From the NCBI RefSeq assembly GCF_008180725.1, contig NZ_VTEV01000001.1, forward strand, positions 62,001 to 126,000: DNA of 64,000 nucleotides. Direction: 5' to 3'. Both the position numbers and the translations under genes were made by a program. Shown here piece by piece: positions 42,614 to 51,580 of the stretch; position 1 is the first letter of the stretch; the number at the start of each line of letters is the position of its first letter. The notes beneath the pieces were generated by a model. That model worked only from the letters and a program-made list of their open reading frames with translations, ran no database searches and was not told where the DNA came from. The stretch is from Sutcliffiella horikoshii. Lineage in GTDB: Bacteria; Bacillota; Bacilli; Bacillales; Bacillaceae_I.

Positions 42614-43228
42614 TTAGCAAGACTTTCCAATCAGATGCTTACTTATATACTGAACACCCATGTCAATCGAAGTCTCGATATAGCCAATAATCATTTCCAT
42701 CGTGAAAACTTCTAATGGCTCGTCACTTTTTGGGAGCATCATATCCTGTTCAACATAAGGAATAAAAGATGAAACTTGAGTAAGGGACACTTCCTCTATC
42801 TCAATTGGTTCCGCTGCACCTAGAATGTCCTTTAATAAATCAGGCTCCGTTTGATAATGAAACATCAATTTAGAATTTAGACGCTTAAAGTCATGATGAT
42901 ATCTTTCTAATATCGTAGAATCATTTTCCAGCCTGTTTTTTAACCATGGTAAATAGAATCCTTTAAGCCAGATATCATCTGCTATAAGATGTGTATAATA
43001 GCCAAGAATATAAGGATGATCCTTGTAATTACTGTATTTATGTAAAAATGCTTTATAATCAATGGACCTAGTGTAGTCGTTTGGATCCCCTTTATAGAAA
43101 TGAGAAAGATCTTTAGGAGCAACAGCATCTGGTGCAACGCCTCCTAATATAAATGAAGAGGTATCCGCTACGTTAACTCGGGAAGCAATTTCATGAGCAA
43201 TAATGGTATGCATTAATCGAGAACCCAT
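42614..43228 (-). CDS. Zinc-dependent phospholipase C-like protein
   Basis: A 204-residue helical protein. Histidines and aspartates in the order MHTIIAHEIA, FILGGVAPDAV, DLSHFY, YYTHLIADDIW match the metal-binding pattern of the zinc-dependent phospholipase C/S1-P1 family (PF00882-like), commonly found as short cytosolic versions in bacilli. There is no signal peptide. The catalytic role is unproven. The start lies four bases after the stop of the phosphatase gene upstream. Confidence 0.75.
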   Translation of the reverse strand: MGSRLMHTIIAHEIASRVNVADTSSFILGGVAPDAVAPKDLSHFYKGDPNDYTRSIDYKAFLHKYSNYKDHPYILGYYTHLIADDIWLKGFYLPWLKNRLENDSTILERYHHDFKRLNSKLMFHYQTEPDLLKDILGAAEPIEIEEVSLTQVSSFIPYVEQDMMLPKSDEPLEVFTMEMIIGYIETSIDMGVQYISKHLIGKSC

Positions 43229-43231
43229 TAT

Positions 43232-43813
43232 TTACTTCCCTCCAAGATGCTTCGTACAATTATATAATTCGCATTCCCAAAGTCCTTCTCGAACTTTAAC
43301 AGTGGAAACAGAAGTATTCTCAAGATGATTATCCATCTTAAGGTCTTTCACCAATTCTCTTAGAATATGTCTAATATAGGAACCGTGACTGACCACTAGT
43401 ACATTCTGATCTTTATGTTTGTTTGTTACCTCTTCAACAAACGAAAGGGCACGTTTAATTACCATTTCCCTCGGTTCTATTCCCAAGTCAAGTGCTCGCC
43501 AATTTTCTCCCCATTTTTCTATTCGTTCTGGTTCTGTCGTGCCTTCAATTTGACCACCGTTCACTTCTTGGAGTCTAGAGTCCAAAAATACCTCGTCAAC
43601 ATTCAAGTTCCTTGCCACAATTTCAGCAGTTTGCATGGCTCTTAATAAATCACTAGAGTAAATAACATCCCACTCTTCATTTTTTATTCTTTCTGCTAAA
43701 CTTTCCGCATCTCTAATTCCATCTTGATCAAGTGGAATATTAGCACTCCCTTGCGCTCTTCGTTCCTTATTCCAGGCAGTACTTCCGTGACGGATAAATC
43801 CCAGTTTTGTCAT
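43232..43813 (-). CDS. Histidine phosphatase family protein
   Basis: A 193-residue phosphoglycerate-mutase-like enzyme. The RHG motif FIRHGSTAWN carries the phosphorylated histidine (residue 8); the second catalytic histidine is in VVSHGSYIRHIL near residue 147; SSDLLRAMQTAEI and the acidic loop LQEVNGGQIEG complete the fold. Members act as phosphatases on metabolites such as cobalamin precursors or sugar phosphates; the substrate is unknown. It is first in a two-gene unit with the phospholipase-like gene. Confidence 0.88.
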   Translation of the reverse strand: MTKLGFIRHGSTAWNKERRAQGSANIPLDQDGIRDAESLAERIKNEEWDVIYSSDLLRAMQTAEIVARNLNVDEVFLDSRLQEVNGGQIEGTTEPERIEKWGENWRALDLGIEPREMVIKRALSFVEEVTNKHKDQNVLVVSHGSYIRHILRELVKDLKMDNHLENTSVSTVKVREGLWECELYNCTKHLGGK

Positions 43814-43891
43814 GACAACGCTCTCCTCTAAAATTAATAGAATGAATTTTTAGTTTAATTTAAATTATCCGAAATAACAACTTTTTTCCAT

Positions 43892-43922
43892 AAAAAAGAA
43901 CACCTTAATAATAGGCGTCCTC
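43892..43922 (-). terminator. Terminator after spo0M
   Basis: On the minus strand GAGGACGCC pairs with GGTGTTCTT through G-U pairs, followed by TTTT. Confidence 0.65.
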
Positions 43923-43936
43923 GGGAAAACATAATA

Positions 43937-44707
43937 TTAGCAATAACGGCGAATGGTACTTTCTAATTGCTCTTTAAAGCCAGGAAGGTCCTGGGTTGTT
44001 ACACGCATTTTTACAAATGTCTCATCCATATCCAGTGCTTCCGATAGAAAACTGCCTAGACCTCTAACTTTACGATCTACTTGCAGCACCAGTTCCACTG
44101 AATTTCCAGTATTATTTGAAAAGATCATTTCAATTTCATCCAGTTTCCCTCTGAATGGACCGGACGTTGGAACAAATTCGAACTCTTGAATAAACGGATA
44201 ATGAGTGTTCCATCTATAAGGAGCAGCTTCACATTCTACTTTTCTTAAACGAAAACCTAATTGCTCAGCGGCACTCATGATTGTTGAGACTAGTGGAGAT
44301 GGTTGAACATGAACCACATCTTTATCGGAGGGATCTACTGCATTTTTTATATCCAACCCTGTTTGTAACCACACTTTTGTGTTGCCCATACTTACAGGTG
44401 TTTCATATGGCAATGTCAATGTAAAAGGAATTTCTTTCTTTTCATTAACACCAATTACAAACGAATCCACAATTTTCTTTTTTTCTAAAACTGCTTGTTT
44501 ATGAACCTTCGTATCATTCGATTCTTTTATATAATTTGTTAATAAAGTTAAGTAGATTTCATCGATCTTCTGCTCAATAGAACCACCAGTGATTTCCACA
44601 ATGCCCTTTATTTCTTCACCACATACAAAACTTGATTCAGCGAGTTTTGTATCTACCTTTGCAGCACCAATTCCAACACTCGCCAATGCCTTGTTAAAAA
44701 AAGACAT
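43937..44707 (-). CDS. spo0M: Sporulation-control protein Spo0M
   Basis: A 256-residue arrestin-fold protein beginning MSFFNKALASVGIGAAKVDT, the conserved Spo0M start. The length fits B. subtilis Spo0M (about 258). Further conserved elements are EIKGIVEITGG-type, QKIDEIYL, and the C-terminal LPGFKEQLESTIRRYC. Spo0M affects sporulation timing and cell-cycle processes; the mechanism is not well defined. The ATG at 44707 has GGAGGAG. A sigma-W-type promoter lies about 50 bp upstream, agreeing with what is known of spo0M in B. subtilis. Confidence 0.92.
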   Translation of the reverse strand: MSFFNKALASVGIGAAKVDTKLAESSFVCGEEIKGIVEITGGSIEQKIDEIYLTLLTNYIKESNDTKVHKQAVLEKKKIVDSFVIGVNEKKEIPFTLTLPYETPVSMGNTKVWLQTGLDIKNAVDPSDKDVVHVQPSPLVSTIMSAAEQLGFRLRKVECEAAPYRWNTHYPFIQEFEFVPTSGPFRGKLDEIEMIFSNNTGNSVELVLQVDRKVRGLGSFLSEALDMDETFVKMRVTTQDLPGFKEQLESTIRRYC

Positions 44708-44752
44708 CCAAACTCCTCCATTCAACATGAAAAATTTATTAGACATTATTAA

Positions 44753-44779
44753 TACGAATGAAATAAGGATAAGGTTTCA
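44753..44779 (-). promoter_or_regulatory. Sigma-W-type promoter of spo0M
   Basis: On the minus strand TGAAAC (44779-44774), a 17-bp spacer and CGTA (44756-44753) match the extracytoplasmic-function sigma-W consensus. The spacing to the spo0M start is about 45 bp. Confidence 0.65.
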
Positions 44780-44875
44780 AAATAAGAGATTATTTAATTT
44801 TCAGAATAAAAGATGTGCATCTCCTGCCTTCTTCGTGTAAAATTACACTAACTTGTATAAAAGGAGGCCTCTTAT

Positions 44876-45133
44876 TTGAAAAGGTTTATATTATTAGCTT
44901 GGAATGTAGTAACTGGTTTATTTGTTTTATTACTTACCTTATGGTTGGCAGGTCCAGGTATCTCAGAAACAGAAAACTCACAATACAATTTCTGGTATGT
45001 AATTATCCTTGGCATTTGGCTCATCGGATTAAGATTACAATTTAATAATAGGTTCAAGACAATGGGTATTATCGTATCTCTATTTCCCTTGATGTTTTAT
45101 CTAGTAATTACCTGTAGAGCTATTGCTTACTAG
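44876..45133 (+). CDS. Small membrane protein of unknown function
   Basis: An 85-residue protein with three hydrophobic helices (about residues 4-26, 38-51 and 61-83). No motif was recognised. The TTG start at 44876 lies eight bases after AAAGGAGG, so translation is likely. It is a plus-strand orphan between the divergent spo0M and the convergent acetyltransferase gene. Confidence 0.6.
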   Translation: MKRFILLAWNVVTGLFVLLLTLWLAGPGISETENSQYNFWYVIILGIWLIGLRLQFNNRFKTMGIIVSLFPLMFYLVITCRAIAY

Positions 45134-45163
45134 GATTGAACATTAATTTAAGAAAAATATTAA

Positions 45164-45700
45164 TTAGTCAGTAAGCTCCATCAACCAACAATCTCTGTAT
45201 TCTCCTTCATGTAAAATATGCTCACGTAATACTCTTTTTTTTATAAAGCCACATTTTTCATAGCATTTTATCGCTCTTCCATTGGATATTATTGGGTCCA
45301 TCACTATCCGGTTGGCCCCTTTTTTAATTAATAAGAAATTAACCATGGATGTAATGAGCAGGGTTCCTATTCCTTTGTTCCAATAGTCGGAATCCCCTAT
45401 AAACTGATCTAAGCCATAAACCCTTTCCATCTCAAAGTATTCTGCTAGTGTGCTAGTGGCCTTATTTATAGGGTAGTATTGAATATAACCTATGTTTTTT
45501 CCTTGATAGACGACCATACACCTAGATACTTCATCGTCTCTATTGAAGAATTTTCTTAGGATATCTTCCGTGTTGAATATAACATCTCGCCCCTCATAGA
45601 ACTCCAACACTTTGGGATCAGACAACCATATTAGTAAATATTCTTCGTCCTTGCCATGTTGTAGCTCCCTTATAAGTAATTCTTCATTATGATAGTTCAT
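45164..45700 (-). CDS. GNAT acetyltransferase, aminoglycoside 6'-N-acetyltransferase-like
   Basis: A 178-residue GNAT protein. Several stretches line up with the AAC(6') domain of the staphylococcal bifunctional AAC(6')-APH(2'') enzyme: LSDPKVLEFYEGRD near residue 26, YGLDQFIGDSDYWNKGIGT near 93, the acetyl-CoA loop in that segment, and EHILHEGEYRDCWLME at the end. It is therefore probably an aminoglycoside- or related amine-acetylating enzyme, but chromosomal GNATs of this type need not confer resistance. It sits nine bases downstream of the DUF2785 gene. Confidence 0.75.
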   Translation of the reverse strand: MNYHNEELLIRELQHGKDEEYLLIWLSDPKVLEFYEGRDVIFNTEDILRKFFNRDDEVSRCMVVYQGKNIGYIQYYPINKATSTLAEYFEMERVYGLDQFIGDSDYWNKGIGTLLITSMVNFLLIKKGANRIVMDPIISNGRAIKCYEKCGFIKKRVLREHILHEGEYRDCWLMELTD

Positions 45701-45708
45701 AATAGCAC

Positions 45709-46560
45709 CTACCCTTGACCATAGGATTCTTTGAACCAGTAATGAATTTCATGCTCTATGCATTCTAGTAGTTCCTTATCAGGATTCATAAGCTTCAATC
45801 TAAAGTAAAGGGATTTCAAAAAATTAGTCACGTTCATTTTACTGTGGTAAAAAGACATTGTTTGCCCATGCTTTATGTATTCTTTATTCAAATTAGAGGA
45901 GAGGTCTTTTATCCAGCTTATAAACATCTGTGTCTCCATCCCTTTTTCTAACAAGGCTTCTACAGCAAAAATAAGCCGCTCTTCTTCCTCATCTTGGTAC
46001 ACTACTTCCTTTAAAAGGCATGTTTCAATTGCTTTTAGCACATCAGAAAGTTGATTGATATGAAAATGAGCGTGACATACCAGGGCAGTCAACATATCTG
46101 CTCCATGAGCGATACTGTGCGCCCACCCCTTGTTCTTAACGAATCCGCGAGTATCCTTTTCTTTATCTAGATATTCTAAGATTGCTGTCTTTATTTCTAG
46201 CAATCTCATAGCATCAATAAATGTACCATCGTCGTTCGTTAAAATTAATGCAACAACCAAAGAAGAGAAGGATCTAGTGAAAACAGAGTCCGTCCTTTCT
46301 TCTCCAATTTTATAAAACAGGTGCCTCTCATCCAAACATATCTCTAACATATTATAAGCCTTACTCTGTGGGATGGCTCCACTGTTAATAAATTTCGAGA
46401 AATTAGAATAGATCAGATTATCACGAAGAATGGGGTCTGTTGAACCGATATGCTTCATCATGGAATCTATCAGGGTATAGAGAAAAGTTTCGTCATCTAA
46501 TATCTTTTTTTCTTCGATTGTTAAAAGCTTTTGTTTTAGGGTTTCTTCTTCAAAAATCAT
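45709..46560 (-). CDS. DUF2785 protein
   Basis: A 283-residue helical-repeat protein. The hallmark KGWAHSIAHGADMLTALVCH near residue 145 and the RSFSSLVVALIL segment are typical of DUF2785. The start was set at the ATG at 46560 (MIFEEETLK), which has a GAAGG site and overlaps the HAD gene end by 11 bp; an upstream extension is out of line with homologues. The function is unknown. Confidence 0.78.
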   Translation of the reverse strand: MIFEEETLKQKLLTIEEKKILDDETFLYTLIDSMMKHIGSTDPILRDNLIYSNFSKFINSGAIPQSKAYNMLEICLDERHLFYKIGEERTDSVFTRSFSSLVVALILTNDDGTFIDAMRLLEIKTAILEYLDKEKDTRGFVKNKGWAHSIAHGADMLTALVCHAHFHINQLSDVLKAIETCLLKEVVYQDEEEERLIFAVEALLEKGMETQMFISWIKDLSSNLNKEYIKHGQTMSFYHSKMNVTNFLKSLYFRLKLMNPDKELLECIEHEIHYWFKESYGQG

Positions 46561-47239
46561 ATTTTTTGCCTTCTTTCTCATTAATGGATTTGACAATAGC
46601 AGGCAAACAACCGAGATCCTCAATAATATAGTCTGCATCCACTTCATTCCAATATGAGTCCCTCTTCCAAACTGTCGTCATGCCAACAGCTTTAGCAGCG
46701 GTCACATCATTCTTGGGATGATCCCCAACAAATAGACATTGGTCTATAGATACTTGTAGAGATTCTGCTGATCTGTGGAAAATTTCCGGATTAGGTTTCT
46801 TTATTCCTTCCCGCTCCGAAACAAGTATGGATTGGAAAAAAGGGTCGATACCCAGTGAGATAAGATTGTTCATTTGAAAAACTTCAAAACCGTTGGTTAT
46901 CATTCCTAATGAAAGATTGTCTTCAGAAAGTCGCTTAAGTGTGTTTTCTACATTATCAAAAGGGGTACAGTGAAATGGAAACTGATGGATATAATCATCC
47001 AAAAGCTCCTTCCAAGTCAGCCTGTCAATTAGAAATTCAGCAACAAGCTGCTGATAAACTCTATCTTTCCAAACATACCCGCGTGCATCCAACTCGAGAA
47101 ATCTTTCAATATAGGTATTTTTGTGAATATGCCTGAAAGCTTGCTTACATCTTTCATACTGATCATCAACAAACTTTTTTAAAGAAACATCTCTATTCAA
47201 AAGTGTGCCATCAAGATCAAAAATAACTGCCCTAATCAA
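46550..47239 (-). CDS. HAD-superfamily hydrolase
   Basis: About 229 residues. HAD motifs are I (VIFDLDGTLL, nucleophile and acid aspartates), II (GMITNG), III (Lys in EGIKKPNPEIF) and IV (FVGDHPKNDVTAAKAVGM). It is a subfamily I enzyme with an alpha-helical cap, likely a small phosphatase; the substrate is unknown. The start is uncertain: the TTG at 47239 overlaps the SGNH stop (TTGATTAG) and has GAAGAG upstream; the frame also allows the TTG at 47254. It lies in an operon SGNH-HAD-DUF2785-GNAT with overlapping ends. Confidence 0.85.
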   Translation of the reverse strand: MIRAVIFDLDGTLLNRDVSLKKFVDDQYERCKQAFRHIHKNTYIERFLELDARGYVWKDRVYQQLVAEFLIDRLTWKELLDDYIHQFPFHCTPFDNVENTLKRLSEDNLSLGMITNGFEVFQMNNLISLGIDPFFQSILVSEREGIKKPNPEIFHRSAESLQVSIDQCLFVGDHPKNDVTAAKAVGMTTVWKRDSYWNEVDADYIIEDLGCLPAIVKSINEKEGKKYDF

Positions 47240-47819
47240 ATTTTTGCTCTTCAATCGGTTTTATTTCAGCTATCTTTTTAGTGATAAGGCTTGCCAATAT
47301 GTCATAGCCTGCATCACCAAAATGCAACCCATCATTTAAGACGCCGACTAAGAGCTCCTTATAATGGGGTCTAGAGTACAATTCTGTGTAGAAGTCAATT
47401 AGATAACTGTCGGTTTCCTTCGATACACGTTTAACTGCATCAGCATATTTAGCCAGTTCGCTATTTTGCCTGTTAGGTTGTAATGTTTCATCCACTGGAG
47501 GCGGAGTGATGAGTATTGTTTTATCCGGTCCAATTAGTCGGGTGATCTTTAACAAGTTCGCTTCATAAGTGCTAAGAGCAACCTTTTTATGTACTGCTGC
47601 ATCATTCGAGCCGAATAATACAGTTACTAGATCAGGGTTATGAGTTAATACATCCTTTTCGATTCTTTTTAATGCGTCCTTCGTAGTATTAGCAGATACC
47701 CCTGCGTTAAAAACTATGAATGTAGGGAGTTGAAAAGCAAGTTTTTCAGTAAGTTGAGGCTTGTCTTTTCCTTCATGCCTTGCAGTTAAACTATCACCAA
47801 AACAGACGAGTGTTTTCAT
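47232..47819 (-). CDS. SGNH/GDSL hydrolase
   Basis: A 195-residue esterase-fold protein with block I GDSLTARHEG (Ser about residue 9), block II Gly in VFNAGVSANTT, block III GSNDA and block V DGLHFGDAGYD with the Asp-His pair. No signal peptide is present, so it is probably cytosolic; the substrate may be a carbohydrate ester or lipid. The ATG at 47819 with AAAGGTGG was chosen over an upstream in-frame start that would run into the divergent gene. Confidence 0.85.
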   Translation of the reverse strand: MKTLVCFGDSLTARHEGKDKPQLTEKLAFQLPTFIVFNAGVSANTTKDALKRIEKDVLTHNPDLVTVLFGSNDAAVHKKVALSTYEANLLKITRLIGPDKTILITPPPVDETLQPNRQNSELAKYADAVKRVSKETDSYLIDFYTELYSRPHYKELLVGVLNDGLHFGDAGYDILASLITKKIAEIKPIEEQKFD

Positions 47820-47904
47820 AAATTTAAATACCACCTTTAGAAAATAAATTAATAGTTTATATGTTACCATATAATAGAAAAAACTAAAGCGAAGGGGTTC
47901 TATA

Positions 47905-48261
47905 ATGGAGAATGAAATAATTACTAATCTATCAATGCAAAGCCTGATGATCAATGTAGTTATTGGTATTGTGGTTGGATTATTCGTGAGTTTTATTTTA
48001 AAGAGGGCTTATAGAAATAAGAAAAAAATCGATAAAGGATTTGCGCTAATTTATTACAAGCTCAGTTATCGACGTAAACTGATTCGAAACCTATGGCAAC
48101 TCCCGCTGTCCTTCATAGCATTGATTGCTATCATTATTATTTTTGATATCCACACCACTGCTTCTGTTTTTTTATTGTCTTTATTTATTTTATCTGGCCT
48201 TACTCACTGCCTTCTTCTATATAGAAAGTGGAAACAAGAAGAAAGGAACACTGAAATGTAG
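47905..48261 (+). CDS. Membrane protein of unknown function
   Basis: A 118-residue protein with three hydrophobic segments (about residues 15-35, 66-84 and 88-107) and a strongly basic loop (KRAYRNKKKIDKGF; KLSYRRKLIRNL) that should face the cytoplasm. The GAAGGGG ribosome site is eight bases before the ATG. It is divergent from the SGNH operon. No family was recognised. Confidence 0.6.
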   Translation: MENEIITNLSMQSLMINVVIGIVVGLFVSFILKRAYRNKKKIDKGFALIYYKLSYRRKLIRNLWQLPLSFIALIAIIIIFDIHTTASVFLLSLFILSGLTHCLLLYRKWKQEERNTEM

Positions 48262-48283
48262 TGATTGAACATAAAAGAAGAAA

Positions 48284-48322
48284 CAAGCACCCCTTATCAC
48301 GGAGACAATGGATGCTTGCTTT
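48284..48322 (-). terminator. Terminator after the RND efflux gene
   Basis: CAAGCACCCC pairs with GGATGCTTG around an imperfect middle; on the minus strand a T-rich tail follows. It is close to the plus-strand membrane-protein gene and may serve both. Confidence 0.6.
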
Positions 48323-48325
48323 TCA

Positions 48326-51300
48326 TTAACCTGCTTTTTTAGCTGGAGTGACTTCTTTGTTTTTATTTTTGTTTCGATTGAAAATTTTACGGATACCCAT
48401 CCCAAGATCATGGAAAAGCATGTAGACAGAAGGAATCAGTACCAATGTTATTAAAGTTGAAAACAATAGACCGGCTATGACTACTGTGGCTAAAGGTGCC
48501 TGATAGTTGCTTGCTGCTCCTGTTGAAATGGCAAGCGGCAACATTCCGCCAACTGTCGTCAACGTTGTCATGAAGATTGGGCGTATTCTGTTCATACCTG
48601 CTTCTACCATCGCTTCCCCAACATCATAGTTCTCTGCTCTTAGTTGTTTGGCTCTGTCAATCAATAGGATAGCATTATTTAATACAATCCCAATTAACAT
48701 TATGACACCCATCCCTGACATAATGCTCAATTCACGCTGCGTTAACAAAAGTCCTAGAATAACACCTGTAAAAGTCATTGGAATAATCGTCATGACAATG
48801 ATTGGTTGAAACAAATGGTTGAATTGGACAGCCATCACAACATATACCAAGAAGATGGAAATAGCTAAGATAACTAACATATCCTGTATCGCTTCCTGTT
48901 GTTGCTCTAAACTTCCTCCAACAGAAATGTTATACCCATCTGGTGTATTAAATTCCTCGACCATTTTTTGAACATCTCTGTTTACTGACCCTAAATCACG
49001 ATTCTCGATATTCGCAAGAACCTTGACAACCCGCTCACCGTCTTTATGATCAATTTGCCCTGGTGCTTTCACTTGCTCAAAAGAAACATAATTAGAAAGG
49101 TTTTTAGGACCGTCCTGTGTATTCACCTCAAGGTCTAATAACTGCTTTTTGCTTGTGATTACTTCATCTGGTGCAATTAAGATAGGTGTTCCGTCTACAT
49201 CTTGCAATGCACCTATTGGAACAGAAGAAGATATACTATTTAATTGTCCTAAGATTTGTAAAGGAGTAATGCCGTCCTTTGTCAGCTCTTCTTCATTCAG
49301 AACAATTAGTTCTTCATCCAATAGTGTTCCTAGTGACGTAGTGGTTCCAATGATTCCATCTATCCCATTTAATTCTTTTACAAAATCAGAGGAAAGTGAC
49401 GTCAGTTCATCAAGATCCTCTCCACTTAACTCAATTTGAACTGGATAACTTGCTCCAGCGCTCATGACAGAAGTAACATCCACAACAGGATACTCTTCTT
49501 TTAAATCAAGCAATCCCGAGAGAATTTGCTCGTTAACTTCTTTTTGCTCTAAGGTAGCTTCTTCTTCTGGGGTCATATTAATCAGAACAAACATAAATTC
49601 TATCTGATCCAGTACAAAACCTTCCTTAACATCCGGAATATCAACAAGCTTGGAATGTATAGCTTCTGCTATATCATTTTTTTGGTCTGGAGTGACTCCT
49701 TTATCTAAGGTAACCATTATTTCCGAATAGCGGTTATACATGTCAGGCATGATCGTCATCGGCACTTTTGTAACTAAAGCTAAAGAACCGATAAACATGA
49801 GGACAAACAGGAAGATGACACCGTATCGTCTGCGCTTTTTACCTGTCAGCCAACTGATGAACCTACCATAGGACAAGATAACCTTACTCTCTTTTTTATT
49901 CTGTTGCCTTTTCGTCAATTTCAAGAAATTTTCAGATAGGGCTGGGATAAGTGTAAAAGAAACCACTACTGAACTAACGAGTGTTACAATGACCACAACA
50001 GATAATATGATCATGAACTTCCCTGCTTCTCCACCTAACAAACCGATTGGTAAGAAAACAACAATGGTGGTTAGCATCGAGGCAAATACCGCAGAGGCAA
50101 CTTCCTTAACACCAATTAAGACAGCATCCCGGTTCTTTAAACCTTGTTCTTTTTTACGATAAATGGATTCTAAAATAACAATGGAAGCGTCCACCATCAT
50201 TCCAATTCCCAAGCCTAACGCTATTAAACTCAGCATATTAATGCTGTATCCTAATAACCACATACTTGCAAAAGTGAGTAGGATAGATAATGGAATCGAG
50301 ATACCAATGATCATGGTTGCTCTTACATTTCGAAGGAACAGAAATAGCACGACGATGGCCAGTAATCCCCCGATTAAAATGTTGCTTGATACTCCATCTA
50401 CTGCTTCGCTAACATAATCAGCTTGAGCTACTACTTCTTCAAATTCAAATCCTGAAACAAGTCCTTCCTGCCTTATTTTCTCTACTTCCGCACGGACCGC
50501 TTCTGCCATCTCGATTTGTGTCACTTCAGAACCACGCCCGATTTGTACCATTACCACATCCTGACTACCGTCCTTCCAAACTCCTGAAGAAGTTTCGCGA
50601 ACCTGCAGGTCAATATCTGCAAGTTCACTAAGTTCTTTCACACCAGACATTGTCGGAATGAGAATACCTTTAATATCTTCCACATTTGTCAATGAGGTAT
50701 TCCATCTAACTGTCGGCTCGTTTGCTTCCTCCGTTAGTTCACCGAATGACGTTATTAGATTAGACTGTTGGATCGTTTGAATGATTTGCTGCGAGTCCAC
50801 ACCAGCTTCTTTTAGTTGATCATTCTTTAATTCAATGATTACTTCATTCTCTTCTAATCCATCAAACTTAACATCTCTTACTTCCGGCAATGCTTCTAGT
50901 CTAGGCTCTACTACATTTTTCGCGAAAGTCGAAATGTCTTCCATGTTACCATTAAAAATATCCATATAAAACTCATATTCCTGACTGGTAGTCATTTGAA
51001 AACTATTAATATACTGAACACCTGGGATTTGCGTGGACAGAGGGGCAACTGCGGCCTCAATATTTTTATGTACTTCATCCCCTCTTCCCTCTTCTATCAT
51101 GACAGTGATAGAAGACTTTCCTACATATGTTGCGGAAGTATGAGATTCCACACCATCCAATCCACTTAGAATTTGTTCAATCGGTTTCGTTACTTTATCT
51201 TCTACATCCAATACCGGCATTTGTCCTGCGTCTACCTGGACAATTGTCATGTCAAAGGAAATAGGTGGCATCAATTCCTGATCTAGTTTGTTCAGCGAAT

Positions 51301-51379
51301 AGAAGCCAATCATAAATACGAACACAACTAAAAGTCCTACAGCAATTTTCCTTTTTAAAATAAATTCCATCATCGACAT
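48326..51379 (-). CDS. RND-family efflux permease (SwrC/AcrB-like)
   Basis: A 1017-residue, twelve-helix transporter. It begins MSMMEFILKRKIAVGLLVVFVFMIGFYSL and shows RND features: GLDGVESHTSATYVGKSS near residue 73, the helix-4 region LGLGIGMMVDASIVILESIYR with proton-relay aspartate, and ISFTGVILGLLL-type late helices with GIVLNNAILLIDRA. It is driven by proton or sodium influx and exports amphipaths; SwrC of B. subtilis protects against surfactin. No membrane-fusion gene is adjacent, as usual in bacilli. It is monocistronic with GGAGGAG nine bases before the ATG. Confidence 0.92.
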   Translation of the reverse strand: MSMMEFILKRKIAVGLLVVFVFMIGFYSLNKLDQELMPPISFDMTIVQVDAGQMPVLDVEDKVTKPIEQILSGLDGVESHTSATYVGKSSITVMIEEGRGDEVHKNIEAAVAPLSTQIPGVQYINSFQMTTSQEYEFYMDIFNGNMEDISTFAKNVVEPRLEALPEVRDVKFDGLEENEVIIELKNDQLKEAGVDSQQIIQTIQQSNLITSFGELTEEANEPTVRWNTSLTNVEDIKGILIPTMSGVKELSELADIDLQVRETSSGVWKDGSQDVVMVQIGRGSEVTQIEMAEAVRAEVEKIRQEGLVSGFEFEEVVAQADYVSEAVDGVSSNILIGGLLAIVVLFLFLRNVRATMIIGISIPLSILLTFASMWLLGYSINMLSLIALGLGIGMMVDASIVILESIYRKKEQGLKNRDAVLIGVKEVASAVFASMLTTIVVFLPIGLLGGEAGKFMIILSVVVIVTLVSSVVVSFTLIPALSENFLKLTKRQQNKKESKVILSYGRFISWLTGKKRRRYGVIFLFVLMFIGSLALVTKVPMTIMPDMYNRYSEIMVTLDKGVTPDQKNDIAEAIHSKLVDIPDVKEGFVLDQIEFMFVLINMTPEEEATLEQKEVNEQILSGLLDLKEEYPVVDVTSVMSAGASYPVQIELSGEDLDELTSLSSDFVKELNGIDGIIGTTTSLGTLLDEELIVLNEEELTKDGITPLQILGQLNSISSSVPIGALQDVDGTPILIAPDEVITSKKQLLDLEVNTQDGPKNLSNYVSFEQVKAPGQIDHKDGERVVKVLANIENRDLGSVNRDVQKMVEEFNTPDGYNISVGGSLEQQQEAIQDMLVILAISIFLVYVVMAVQFNHLFQPIIVMTIIPMTFTGVILGLLLTQRELSIMSGMGVIMLIGIVLNNAILLIDRAKQLRAENYDVGEAMVEAGMNRIRPIFMTTLTTVGGMLPLAISTGAASNYQAPLATVVIAGLLFSTLITLVLIPSVYMLFHDLGMGIRKIFNRNKNKNKEVTPAKKAG

Positions 51380-51533
51380 CCTTCAAATCTCCTCCCCATA
51401 AAGAAAAATAAGAATAAATTTCCAACACCCAAAATTGATTATATGCTCTAGGAAATCAAATAAAAAGCGTTTTTTGGAAAATACTTCTTGAGGCGTAGAA
51501 GAGGCTACGACTAGAGCTCCATTCTTTGTCAAT

Positions 51534-51563
51534 AAAAAAAGAACCCGGAAAAAACCGAGTTCT
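51534..51563 (-). terminator. Terminator after the S9 peptidase gene
   Basis: AGAACCCGG pairs with CCGAGTTCT around a six-A loop; on the minus strand it is followed by seven T residues. Confidence 0.85.
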
Positions 51564-51580
51564 ACATAATCTGCAAATAA

